Origin: Entamoeba invadens IP1
Taxonomy: Eukaryota; Evosea; Mastigamoebida; Endamoebidae
Length of the DNA: 64,000 nucleotides
Direction of reading: 5' to 3'
Assembly (NCBI RefSeq): GCF_000330505.1
Contig: NW_004443763.1
Location: forward strand, 123,128 to 187,127
Shown here: positions 32,189 to 42,268 of the stretch, in pieces
Layout: each line of letters opens with the position of its first letter
How positions within the stretch are numbered: the first letter of the stretch is position 1
The notes under the pieces: model-generated
Told to the model about the DNA's origin: nothing
What the model saw: only the letters and a program-made list of their open reading frames with translations
Database searches by the model: none
Position numbers and translations under genes: made by a program

Positions 32189-33403
32189 TTTATTTTAGTG
32201 GGTGTTTGCTTTTTGGGAGGATATTTATCACAGTTGTATTCCACCATTTTCAATCTTTAATAATCATTAGTCAAAATTAATAACATGGACTTGAACTTTT
32301 AAATTATGATTGTTTTTATTGAATTTGATTAAAAGTTGTTATTAATTAAATTAGAAGTGACTATGTAAATTGTTAAGTTGGACAATACACACTTGTATCT
32401 TATACTTATAATTAATTTAAGTTTACTGTTATTAAAAAATACATAAGTCAAATAGTTTTCAAATATAAAATGTATTATCAGAAAAACTAATTGATTTTAA
32501 TATTTTAATAATTTATTATATATATAAATTTGTTAATACAAACAAATTATAAAAAAAGTAATACTTAATTAATAATTGTTTATTATTTATATTTTTATGA
32601 TTAAAAAACAATTTGTTTTGTCCCCAAAAAATTTTGAACAATCTGTTGAGAATTAAATATTCCATGTTCTATCTTAAAACAAATATAGTATAATTATAAA
32701 TATTATATTATAAATCAACTATAAAATTTATTTATAATCTTTTTTGAAACAGAACAAATTTTGAAAAAGAAATATCTCAAATATAATAAAAACATATGAC
32801 AAATTATAAATTATGAAAAATAAATATTATACAAACAAGCAATTTTTTTATTTTGTAATTGTTGAAAATGAAGTTTACTTTTTCAAAAACCTTTTGAAAA
32901 AAATTTTGAGTTATAAAATAACAATAATTATATAAATAAAATATAGCATCTTTTCCCGTTTTTTAAAATGTTTTTTGTGTGACTTTTATAAGAATAAAAA
33001 TTACATTGTTATAAATTCACATAGAAGAATACCGATATTATCAAAAGGCATACAATTTGTCCCAAGTCAAAAAAAACACAAAACACGCCATTTAATAATA
33101 ATATATTTAACTATTAAAATAGTATGTATTAAGTATACAAAGTATTATTACAAACAAAACATTACATTAAAATGTCGCGAAATACAAAAAAAACACAAAC
33201 AAACTAGCCCTGAATGGAATCTATATGGTGATCCATTATAATATATATAGTATATTTAATTTTAATTTAAATAAAAAACATGATAGAAGGCAACAGTTAA
33301 AAAATAATGAATCTATTCATAAATAAGAAGAGCCAATAAGGAGTTACTCCAAAAATAGAAAGAGGTATAAATTAAAAAAAGACTCTTACCAAATAATCAC
33401 ATC
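32189..33403. other. AT-rich intergenic stretch
   Basis: No gene is supportable. An 88-codon frame at 32975-33241 lacks an ATG at its head, and its Lys/Ile/Tyr content mirrors the local base composition. Confidence 0.5.
33365..33373 (+). promoter_or_regulatory. TATA-like element of the secreted-protein gene
   Basis: GTATAAATT lies 30 bases before ATG 33404, in the position and form of the Entamoeba TATA element. Confidence 0.5.
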
Positions 33404-34153
33404 ATGTTGATATTGTTATGTGTTACGCTCACGATGAGCTACAATTTGAGATATCCAGCGACTGATAATCCCCAAACTGCAGGTAACGAGTTGTACACTC
33501 GTAGTAAGTGTACTACATGTTGTCGTGTTATATTTGCGACGCCATATAACTACGACAACAATCGATTTTTCACCGATGATGACTATAAGACAGACAGAGG
33601 AAGAATCTTTGTGATGGATATGGAATTTGATACTATCAATCAAGTTAGTGCTCCAGCTGGTGGATATGAACAGACTATCATGTTAAGACCTTTGGTAGAA
33701 GGACGTGAGTTACAATACTTTGAATTTGCATCATACAAAATGTTTACTGTGTATGTCCTCCCAAGAAGAGTCCACGATATTAGAAGAGGTTCTCATGAAA
33801 AAAATAGACTCATTATTTGGAGTAAGAATCCCCCTATTGAAGGAGCACCAGGGACGGATAACCAGAGATTTATATATGTCCACCCTTATGACTCCTCTTT
33901 CTATACTTCAGCCGTCGAACAAAATTGGAAAGAATATAAACAACACTTCTTCTTAAGATATACCACTGGATCTAATAAACTCTGCTACGAAATTTGTAGA
34001 GGAAATGACTTCCAACCAGGAACTGATTATTCAAGTCAAAGAGATTGGCCGGGAGAAGAACAAATGAGAAATGTGGCTTACACTCACCAAATTAAAGCTG
34101 CTTATTGTGATGGAGCAAGTCAATACCAAATGTTCATCCCTCTTTACGCTTAA
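33404..34153 (+). CDS. Secreted cysteine-containing protein, unknown family
   Basis: A single-exon gene of 249 residues. The first 12 residues (MLILLCVTLTMS) form a short signal peptide; there is no membrane helix or GPI-type tail, so the protein is probably secreted or luminal. Cysteines occur as KCTTCC near residue 36 and in LCYEICRG and YCDG near the end. The body is rich in aromatic and charged residues and looks beta-rich (IFVMDMEFDTI, YFEFASYKMFTVYVLP, RFIYVHPYD, HFFLRYTTG). I do not recognise the family; I considered and could not support a ricin-type or chitin-binding lectin. It sits just upstream of the composite transposon at 34249. Confidence 0.7.
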   Translation: MLILLCVTLTMSYNLRYPATDNPQTAGNELYTRSKCTTCCRVIFATPYNYDNNRFFTDDDYKTDRGRIFVMDMEFDTINQVSAPAGGYEQTIMLRPLVEGRELQYFEFASYKMFTVYVLPRRVHDIRRGSHEKNRLIIWSKNPPIEGAPGTDNQRFIYVHPYDSSFYTSAVEQNWKEYKQHFFLRYTTGSNKLCYEICRGNDFQPGTDYSSQRDWPGEEQMRNVAYTHQIKAAYCDGASQYQMFIPLYA

Positions 34154-34531
34154 TTCTAGTTTATTTCTTATTATTTCATTAGTTATAAATATAACTTTCT
34201 ATGTATTATTAATTATAAGTAATAATATTATAATATTGATTATTATATTAGGGTGCGCAACCTCGAGAGTAATTTTTCATTTTTATGAAATCTTTTTTTT
34301 TCATTGTAAAAAATAGTGAAATATGTCAATTTATTTTTTTATTCATAATAATGAGCAAAATTTGTAAAATCTGTCTTAATATTGAAACGTGTAAACAGTA
34401 TTTGATTAAAAGTAAATAAACTTTTTATTTGTCTCAAAAGTTGATAAAAAACAAATAATAATTAAATACAACATTTTTGATATTTTGTATTTATTAAAAA
34501 ACAAATTAGTACGATTGAAAAAAATAAGATA

Positions 34532-34845
34532 CAGTGGTATTCACTTTAGATCCTTTACTCGGCATTTTAAATAATTTTTTATGCATTTTAATAAAACTGT
34601 TTTCATAATTTTTATTAATTCGGAAATTATAATAAATTGTATTAACACTTTAAATAAAACAAACGGAAAAAGAGAAAAAAGATTGGAAACAAAATAATTT
34701 GAGTTTTACAAATAAATCAAACGGCACGAAAATAAATCAGTCGGAACATTAATAAATATATTCTGCATTTATAATTAATTCACTTATTTTTAAATTATTT
34801 CGTCACCAAATCAATTATAGTAAATTTTTATTCAAATAATTATAA
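34532..34845. repeat. Left 314-bp terminal inverted repeat of the mariner
   Basis: The stretch matches the reverse complement of 36312-36625 along its whole length by eye, ending at TTCAAATAATTATAA on the inner side. It includes the likely transposase promoter. Confidence 0.9.
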
Positions 34846-34882
34846 TGGTTCATATTTTGATTATCGTAACTTGAAATAACAC

Positions 34883-36268
34883 ATGAACCGCTCTTCTTTA
34901 GAATACATTGATGCTACTGACACCGGGAGTCGCTCAGACTACATTGAAAATGCTCCCGAACCACAACAAGGTGTTCCTTTAAAGGCTCTACACGTTGAAC
35001 CTTTTTTCCCACCTGACAACACAAAAAAAAAGAAGAGGAAGACTCCCGAAAACAATTGAAGAAAAAGATGACAACAAGAAAAAACCATACAGAACCGTAT
35101 CTTTAAAGACGAAACAGGAATTGGTCAAGGCATTTAGAACAGCAACAACCATTGACCCGACGCAGTTCTCACTTGATCTTGGTATACCCATAGACAATTG
35201 CAAATATCTTGTTAACAAATTGATTAAAGGTGAAAGTATTTACCCTGTTAATCATTATTGCAGAAAGAGCCGCACCACTCCCTTTCAAAAGCTTGTCGGG
35301 GCCGCGCTTAAAAATAATCCAACCGATTCTATCGCAAATGTGAGACGCAAAATGGTTGAAGTGCTTGTTGTTGGTAATATACAAGACATCAATGTTGTTG
35401 AAACTTTGGATACCGAAATACTAGACAACCTGTCTCAAAAAATAAAAAATATCGAAGATAATTTTGAGACAGCAGAGTTGTTTAAAGAAAAAGTAAAAGA
35501 AGCAGAACAGTTAGTGCCTTCGGAGGCTTCATTTTTGAGAATGATAAAAGGTAAAATCATAAATGGAGATGCTGGAGATTTGGGAACACTATCATTCAAA
35601 AGAGCAACAAATAGAGGAGCAGCAGCCAACAGCGAAGACACTAAAACAAGACGTATAACCGCGATTCAAGAACTAAATGATAAACTTAACGCGGGTTATA
35701 CTTGGGTGTGCATAGACGAGACTGCCTGGACAATTGCCTGTACTTCTGTTTATGGATGGTCTCCAGTGGGTAAGAAGTGTTTTTTTAAACTAAACTGAAA
35801 GGGGGAATGAGGCTAACTTCCACTGCAGCTATTGATAGTAGTGGTATGGGTCACTGTAACCTTGTGTGTGGGAGTAACGACAAAGAAATATTTAATAGTT
35901 ATTTCAAAAGACTCATGTCGGTTTATGATGAAACAAAGATACGAGTCGTATTCTGGTGTGATAACTGTTCAATTCATAATGATATTTCAGCTATGGTTAA
36001 CGGCACCCAACATTGTATCGTTTTCAATGCAGCATATTCACCCGAACTCAATCCTATTGAGAATGTTTTCGGTTTTTGGAAGCGAAGAACAAAGGAAAGC
36101 ATCAGAAATTGGGAAAATCTTCAAGACATGATTGAAAAAATAAAAAAATCATTTGAAGAAATTCAAGCACATGAAATCAACGCGTCAATGCAGCGGTGCA
36201 GAAATGAAATATGGCGACGGCTTTTGCAAGAGAAGATTTATAATTTCTTATTGTTGGCTTTTTGTTAA
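34883..36268 (+). pseudogene. DDE mariner-type transposase, two frameshifts
   Basis: The gene starts at ATG 34883 (MNRSSLEYIDATDTGSR). It shifts frame at an A9 run (about 35018-35027), just before an AT-hook-like RGRLPKT, and again near a T7 run (about 35780-35797), before KGGMRLTSTAAIDSSG. The N-terminal half has a helix-turn-helix-like region (about 35110-35300). The DDE core is readable: first Asp in WVCIDETAW, second in VVFWCDNCSIH, and Glu in SPELNPIENVFGFWK. The second Asp and the Glu are separated by 32 residues, shorter than the usual 34 of Tc1. Both breaks are in homopolymers, so they may be sequencing errors; the A9 shift could even be programmed. If not, this copy is dead. It matches the Tc1/mariner groups known from Entamoeba in type. 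Confidence 0.88.
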
Positions 36269-36311
36269 AAATATTTTAAGTTCAATAAACAAACAATTAT
36301 TCATTGTTTTG

Positions 36312-36625
36312 TTATAATTATTTGAATAAAAATTTACTATAATTGATTTGGTGACGAAATAATTTAAAAATAAGTGAATTAATTATAAATGCAGAATATA
36401 TTTATTAATGTTCCGACTGATTTATTTTCGTGCCGTTTGATTTATTTGTAAAACTCAAATTATTTTGTTTCCAATCTTTTTTCTCTTTTTCCGTTTGTTT
36501 TATTTAAAGTGTTAATACAATTTATTATAATTTCCGAATTAATAAAAATTATGAAAACAGTTTTATTAAAATGCATAAAAAATTATTTAAAATGCCGAGT
36601 AAAGGATCTAAAGTGAATACCACTG
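36312..36625. repeat. Right 314-bp terminal inverted repeat of the mariner
   Basis: Partner of the left repeat at 34532-34845; it begins 44 bases after the transposase stop codon, leaving almost no 3' untranslated space outside the repeat. Confidence 0.9.
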
Positions 36626-37980
36626 TAACAAAAGAAATTTTTGTTATATAACTTAATAGATAAAAAATTGACAGCAAATTTTATAATTTGGTATAAACAA
36701 CACATTGTTGTTTTTATTTCCAACTTTATTGTAAAATTCTTTAAAAACAACACAAGCAACAAAATAATGAAATTATTGGACCTAAAAACATTAAGACACC
36801 GTTTAAAATGCTATATGAATAATGTAGTAATAAACATGATATACACAAAATAACGAATGAATCAACAATTGATTTTTAAATAAAATGATACGAGTCATTT
36901 GTATTTTATTGTATATAAAGACGACTTTGACATTCTATTGATTCAACTAAATACAACAGTTAAAACAAGAAGTTTTCGTTCAAAGAGATCAATTTGTATG
37001 TGGTAATAAAAATAAATAATAAAAACAAAGATGATTAATTGTTGAAATGTTTATAAAAAGATTGTTACAACAATCTCTGTATGTTCCAACAACTTACAAC
37101 CACAAGAGACTATTGTTTTTTTGTTGAAGTTATTAATGTGTATATAATTATCAATGAGCAAAAAAATAAACAAAAAACAAAATAATATAGAAAATTTGAT
37201 AATTATTATTAAGGAAAGAAATTTGGTGTTGTTTATTTGCTATCGATAATATTGTATTATAATGTTGATAAAACATAAAATGAAACAAGTTTTGGTGGTT
37301 ATCTCTTCAACAATAAAACGTTTATTTATATCATTGAAAACATTTATTAAAAAATAATAATAATCATGAAAAATCCAAAAAAAGTTGTCAAACAACTTAT
37401 AATATCATGTGAATGATCAAACTAAATATTTGCATATAAAATATAAAACAAAAGAAACAATATCATTTAATTGTTTTTTTAACTCAATTTATAATTTTGT
37501 TGTAGTTTAACAAGTACTGTTTTACCAAATACTGATTTTACTTATATTTTTCCTTGTTTTCTTTTGTTTTTAAATGTCAACAATAATGAAAAGTATTGTT
37601 GTTGTCATAATATAAAGTGAATATAACAATTATATGAAGTTGTTGGAAATATTGAAATGATATAATTTATTCGTGGTGGTAAAAAAGCGCAAATATTGGA
37701 TTTTTAATTAAAATGCTAAATAATTTTGGCATTAACGTTTTAAAGTAAAAAAGTAATTTATAAAACTAAAATGCATTATAACAAAAATAATATTATTTTT
37801 TGGCTCATTTTTTTAGCTTTGATTTTTTGGTTGTTATGGCAGATCTTTTAAATAAAATCTCAGATCTCGAGATTTTGAAGATCACGATTAGTTGTAAAAA
37901 TAAAACAATTAAAGCAAAGTATAATTTTGTGTTGAAAAACGGGCAAACAGCAAATATTTTGTCAACTGTTGCGCACCCTA

Positions 37981-38587
37981 TATTATATGTATTGGTTTAA
38001 TAGCAATAATTAAATTCTTATAATAATTTAAATTACTTGAGTTTATCAAATTTTAATAAAATTATTATTATTATTTAGTTTTTTTTATAAATTAAATAAG
38101 TAATTATTATATTTAATATAAAAAATAATTTAAATTATTTTTCGTAGTAATAAAATGATAGTTTATAATTAACAATAAAAATTTTAATTATTCAAAACTA
38201 TAAAATGAATTAACAAAATAAAATTAATCTTTTTTAGATAATTAAATTATATAAATAACTAACCAGTTTTTGTACAAAAACAAAATATTGAAACAAAAAA
38301 AAAACATTTTTGAGTTTTTTATAAATTTATTTGTTTTTTCAGCTTGAAAAACTATGAGAAAAAAACTTTTTTTTTATTATTTATCAAAAATACATTTGTA
38401 AAATCATTTTTTTACAAAAAAAAAAAATGTTTCGAAAATTTTGAAGTATTAATTAATAAAATTATAATAATTATCAATATTAAAATTAACTTTGTTTTTA
38501 AATTAAAACTACAATTTCCTCATAGAAATCCCAGAAATTCCAAAACAAAAACGTGAAGAAAAATAAAAAAACTCGAAAAGCACAAAA
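37981..38587. other. AT-rich promoter region of the V-ATPase subunit gene
   Basis: After the 8-bp target duplication (37981-37988) only A/T-rich sequence is seen up to the V-ATPase c'' start codon. No further feature is recognised. Confidence 0.5.
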
Positions 38588-39463
38588 ATGTCATTGAGCT
38601 ACTACAACTTCGGCGACTTTACACGCTCATTTTTGTTGATCAACCCAGCGTACTTTGCTTCTTTCGGTATTTTTTTCTCTGTTGCATTTTCAGTCCTCGG
38701 GGCGGCTTGGGGCATTTTGTTGACTGCTTCCTCATTGATGGGTTCGTCAATTAGAACAACTTTCCGTTCAAAACACCTTATCTCGATTTTGTTCTGCGAG
38801 GCGTGTGCTATCTACGGTGTTATTTCTGGTTTTATCTGCTTCGTTTGTTCTTTATCTATTCTATCGTTCTGTCACAACAATCTCATCAATCCCTATCATT
38901 TTTTATAACTTTTTATTACTTTCATTTTAGTTTATTAGTTAGCATTATAATATTTTTTAATTATCTTATTATATTGTTTTTTATTAATATTATACATTAA
39001 TTGGTTAATACTCTAATTATTAAACTATTCCAATCTAGTTCATTTTAAACTATATTTCCTGTTTTTAAATACTATTATTTATAGTAAATACTTTATATTA
39101 AACAAATATAACCAAAACAACTATACCATATAATTTACACCGAGATACAATAACAATAGTAAATAACTTATAAAAGTATAGTAAATAACTTAATAGGGAA
39201 AATTGAAAGAGACGCCATACCCCGCCTCAGCTGACCAATACAATGCTGGTTACATGATCTTTGGTGCTGGCCTTTCGGTCGGACTTTGCAACTTAGGGAG
39301 TGGTGTGAGTGTAGGTGTTGCTGGGAGTGGAGCTGCGTTAGCTGATGCACAGAACTCGTCTCTTTTTGTTAAGATGTTGATTGTCGAGATTTTCGCGTCC
39401 GCCCTTGGGTTGTTCGGACTCATCGTCGGTGTTGTGCAAACCGTCCAAGTCAGTTTCAATTGA
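38588..39463 (+). CDS. V-type H+-ATPase proteolipid subunit c''
   Basis: Exons 38588-38842 and 39197-39463 give 173 residues. The 354-bp intron starts GTTTGTTC and ends ATAG; phase 0 splicing joins the two proteolipid halves. The protein is almost wholly hydrophobic, with four membrane helices. Family blocks: [34 protein letters not shown] with Glu71, [28 protein letters not shown], and [18 protein letters not shown] with Glu149. The two buried glutamates fit the proton-carrying positions. The SILFCEA.AIYG signature marks c'' (Vma16/ATP6V0B type) rather than c. The subunit forms part of the Vo rotor that acidifies vacuoles and endosomes (known). The intron is long for Entamoeba. The N-terminus is short compared with the human protein (205 residues). 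Confidence 0.92.
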
Positions 39464-39746
39464 TGTGTTCGCTTCGATAACTGTTATGGTTCTTTTATAA
39501 TTCTTTTTATTATATTATATAGTATCTAGTTATACAAGTAATAATTAACGAGTGAATTCTATTTAACGAAATCATCTGAGTTTCATGTTAATTATTACTA
39601 CAATAGAATATCTTTACAAATAAAATAACATTGTTAATTAAATGACAAACAATAAAAAAAAAACTATACAGAATAGAAAAAAGAATTATAATAAACCAAC
39701 ACACCGAAGAATTAGAAACTACTAATAAAAGTATTAAAAACTGGTA

Positions 39747-41276
39747 TTAATAAGCGATGGGCACATTAATTTTGCTCTTCAAGTTTTTGCACCCAAAGAA
39801 ACAGCCATAGCCGACACTTTGCACTGATTGGGGGAAGTTAATTTCCTCCAAACTTAAACATTTGAAGAAGCAGTAATTTCCGAAGAATTTGACGCCCTCT
39901 TGAATAGTTATCTCTTTCAATTGATTGCAGTCGAAGAAACACGCCTCATTGACTTTCTCAGCTTCTTTGTTAATGACCACTTTCTTAAGGTTTTGACATC
40001 CACAGAAACACTTCTTACCAAGTCTAAAGGAAATCTCTGCGTGTTCGATCGACTCACATCCTTCAAAACAACTGTCACCGACTTCTTCAATAGTCTGGTG
40101 CTTCTTCAATTCATTCAACGAGTAACAATTCATAAAACACTCAGCCGGAAGTTCACGAAGGTTCTCCGGAATGTGAATGTCCATCAGACTTTGACAACTC
40201 TTGAAACAGCCGACTCCAAGACTCTCCACGTTGTCATCTAACACTACCTTTCTCAGAAATTGGCAATTCTTGAACGCACAATTTCCAACATGAGTCACCG
40301 TAGTTGGTAAGACGACTTCGGGAAGTGCAGTACCTTCAAAAGCACTGCTACCTATCTCATAGAGTCCCTCAGAGAGTTCAACATTCTTCAAGAGAACACA
40401 CCCAGCAAACACATGTGAAGGGAGACTAGTCACTCCCATCACTGCAGCAGACTTCAGATATATACAATTCGCAAACGCAAAGGCCTCCACAACTTTCGGC
40501 CCATCAACCCGCACTTCTCGCAGCTTCGAAGAACTGAACGCCGCATTGGCAAGTGCAAAACAGGCGTTTGCAGTCTTTGGATAAACATCGACTTCTACAT
40601 TCTCACTCTTCCGTGTCTCCGTCGGTTCATTAAGACTGAAGAAGTCGTCGCGTGTGTACTTTGTGAAGGAAAGCTTCGTCTCCGTTCGACTCGCTAAGAA
40701 CTCAGGGAGACACGTGTCGAGTTGTGGCACCTCAAACGTCACTTTTAAGACGCCTTTGGGGAAAGCTTGTGGGCCAACGGAAGAGAGTTGGGGATGACCA
40801 GTAAAGATTATTGCGATGAGGTTGGAACAGTTGTAGAAACACTTCTCTTCGATCCTCTTGATAGATTGTGGGATGGTAATAGAAGTGATTGACTCTAATC
40901 CTGCGTAACATGCTCTTCCTAAAGTATTCACATCAGTGGGGATAGTAATTCCATAGTGAAGTCGATCCGATGAAGTGTATATTATATGAGAACAAGTCAC
41001 TTTATAATTCTTATATTTGATCTTCTTCTCACAATAAATCGAATATGAAAGGGGACATAAATAGTGTACGTTTTGTACAGTGGGAAGGGGTTTGGAATTG
41101 TCCGAAAAAAGATTCTGAGTTATTAAAGTCGTGTGAATATGTGTTAAAGGACTCGGATTGGTTTCAAGCTTGGAGGCATGGGCAAAATAACGCTTTGACA
41201 CAGTTAATAAATTTAAAAAAGAGATCGCGTCGGGGATGTAACTTATAATATATGGTATAGTATCATTATCTAACAT
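39747..41276 (-). CDS. BspA-like leucine-rich repeat protein
   Basis: A single-exon gene of 509 residues from ATG 41274-41276. Residues about 1-40 (IPYIISYIPDAISFLNLLTVSKRYF) are the helical F-box-like head usual in Entamoeba BspA proteins. From about residue 105 to the end run about 15 repeats of the Treponema/BspA LRR_5 type, roughly 23 residues each, with the pattern xIxxxCFxxCxxLxxIxI (for example SIKRIEEKCFYNCSNLIAI). Many repeats carry the CF.NC or CF.GC cores. There is no signal peptide or membrane helix. In Entamoeba this is a very large family; some members reach the surface without a signal sequence (known for E. histolytica, not shown here). The 3' end is convergent with V-ATPase c''. 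Confidence 0.93.
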   Translation of the reverse strand: MLDNDTIPYIISYIPDAISFLNLLTVSKRYFAHASKLETNPSPLTHIHTTLITQNLFSDNSKPLPTVQNVHYLCPLSYSIYCEKKIKYKNYKVTCSHIIYTSSDRLHYGITIPTDVNTLGRACYAGLESITSITIPQSIKRIEEKCFYNCSNLIAIIFTGHPQLSSVGPQAFPKGVLKVTFEVPQLDTCLPEFLASRTETKLSFTKYTRDDFFSLNEPTETRKSENVEVDVYPKTANACFALANAAFSSSKLREVRVDGPKVVEAFAFANCIYLKSAAVMGVTSLPSHVFAGCVLLKNVELSEGLYEIGSSAFEGTALPEVVLPTTVTHVGNCAFKNCQFLRKVVLDDNVESLGVGCFKSCQSLMDIHIPENLRELPAECFMNCYSLNELKKHQTIEEVGDSCFEGCESIEHAEISFRLGKKCFCGCQNLKKVVINKEAEKVNEACFFDCNQLKEITIQEGVKFFGNYCFFKCLSLEEINFPQSVQSVGYGCFFGCKNLKSKINVPIAY

Positions 41277-41572
41277 CTTTAATTTTTTCAGTTTGATTCA
41301 CTTTGTTCGAGAATTTTATAATAAACAATAATTCTTTAAAAAATAGGGGGAATTGTTTTGAATGGTTGATATGTTTAATTTAATTTTTTAGTTTATCTAA
41401 TACAAATATAATTAGTGGTTTTGAGGAAAAATTTGTTGTAAGATGCTTTTGGTAAGCTCTTTCAATGTTTTCATATTATTTTGTGGAAAAATTGTTAAGT
41501 TTTTTAAATAATAATGTATTATTAGTTATTAATAAACTAAATAATAATTTATTTATTATTTAAATAAATAAT
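41277..41572. other. Short AT-rich spacer upstream of the BspA-like gene
   Basis: No gene is seen; it contains the presumed promoter of the minus-strand BspA-like gene. Confidence 0.4.
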
Positions 41573-42268
41573 AAACCTTATTTATCGACAAAAATAATTT
41601 ATTTTTTTGTTATTTGAATTTGTTTTTCAAATTAATTTTTTTTCTTTTGAAATTTTTGTTTTTTCAACCAAAACGAACTTAAACAAATTGACTGGTTTGA
41701 TTTTTTAGGTTTGGATGTTGTGTGTAACAACAAAAATGGTGCCGTTGTTGTAAAAATGGTTGGGCAAATCTTTTTGTGTAAAATGATACATACAACACGA
41801 AAATTCAACAACAAACAACTTGGATTTCATCAAATAAAAATAAAAAACAACGAGACAAATCATAATTGAAAAGAACACCACGATTGGCAGACTCGAACAT
41901 CGAATTGCAGTTTAGCAGTCGAGTAAAAGTTGTTCCTTCGAAATAGTCCTTACTATGTGAGTGTCTGTTTGTTCTCCGATGGAGTGTCTTAAATTTGTTA
42001 AAAAAGTATTTACACCTTAAAGCCAAATTTTTCAAGAAAATGATCCTAAAAACTCAGTTTGTTAGCGTTATTTTGAGTAATTAACACCATCATTACCACC
42101 ATTTATTGACAAACATAAAAATGAAATGATTGGCTAAATGACTTTAACCCCATTTATGTTTTTGGTTGTGTTATTGGAAAATAGTTTAAATAATAGTAAT
42201 ATTTATTAATCATACCAAACTTGCTTTTTTTCAGGAAAGTGGAGAAATAACATTTTTAGACTGACTTT
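41573..42268. mobile_element. Non-autonomous element, copy 2, left end lost
   Basis: The sequence is homologous to the element at 28861-29614 in the same orientation. It begins inside the left end (AAACCTTATTTATCGAC) and so has lost the outer about 36 bases. Near the right end a short internal deletion removes part of the terminal repeat, leaving AGACTGACTTT. The block about 42080-42210 is nearly identical to 29406-29540. Frames on the minus strand here are by-products of the repeat. Confidence 0.8.

Larger units (their letters stand above)
34532..36625 (+). mobile_element. Tc1/mariner-type transposon with 314-bp inverted repeats
   Basis: The element begins CAGTGGTATTCACTTTAG and ends with the complement, flanked by TA (34530-34531 and 36626-36627). 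The terminal repeats are 314 bases each (34532-34845 and 36312-36625) and appear nearly identical, unusually long for this superfamily and implying recent movement. Between them lies one transposase gene in the plus orientation, broken by two frameshifts. Confidence 0.92.
34249..37980. mobile_element. hAT-like element with 8-bp target duplication, carrying a nested mariner
   Basis: The left end TAGGGTGCGCAAC (34249-34261) and the right end GTTGCGCACCCTA (37968-37980) are perfect 13-base inverted repeats of hAT type. Both sides carry the direct repeat TATTATAT (34241-34248 and 37981-37988), the 8-bp duplication diagnostic of hAT insertion. The mariner at 34532-36625 sits inside. Without it the hAT-like element is about 1.6 kb and has no transposase frame, so it is non-autonomous. 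A 66-codon frame near the right end (37800-38000) is not a known protein. Confidence 0.88.

Noticed and set aside
32975..33241. 88-codon plus-strand frame as a gene
   Set aside because: It has no ATG at its head, its composition mirrors AT-rich DNA, and no domain or neighbouring signal supports it.
33404..34153. Assignment of the secreted protein as a cyst-wall lectin
   Set aside because: Cysteine number and spacing do not fit the chitin-binding domains of Jacob or Jessie lectins, and no other lectin motif is visible.
34995..35798. Start of the mariner transposase at the TTG at 34995
   Set aside because: An ATG at 34883 in another frame continues into this region across an A9 run and gives a more plausible N-terminus.
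41880..41950. tRNA-like or SINE-like region (GTTCGAGTC on the minus strand)
   Set aside because: The B-box-like motif is present, but the T stem does not pair and no A box or cloverleaf can be built.
41632..42035. Two minus-strand frames as a small gene
   Set aside because: They lie within a repeat with a second copy at 28861, where the frames are not conserved.
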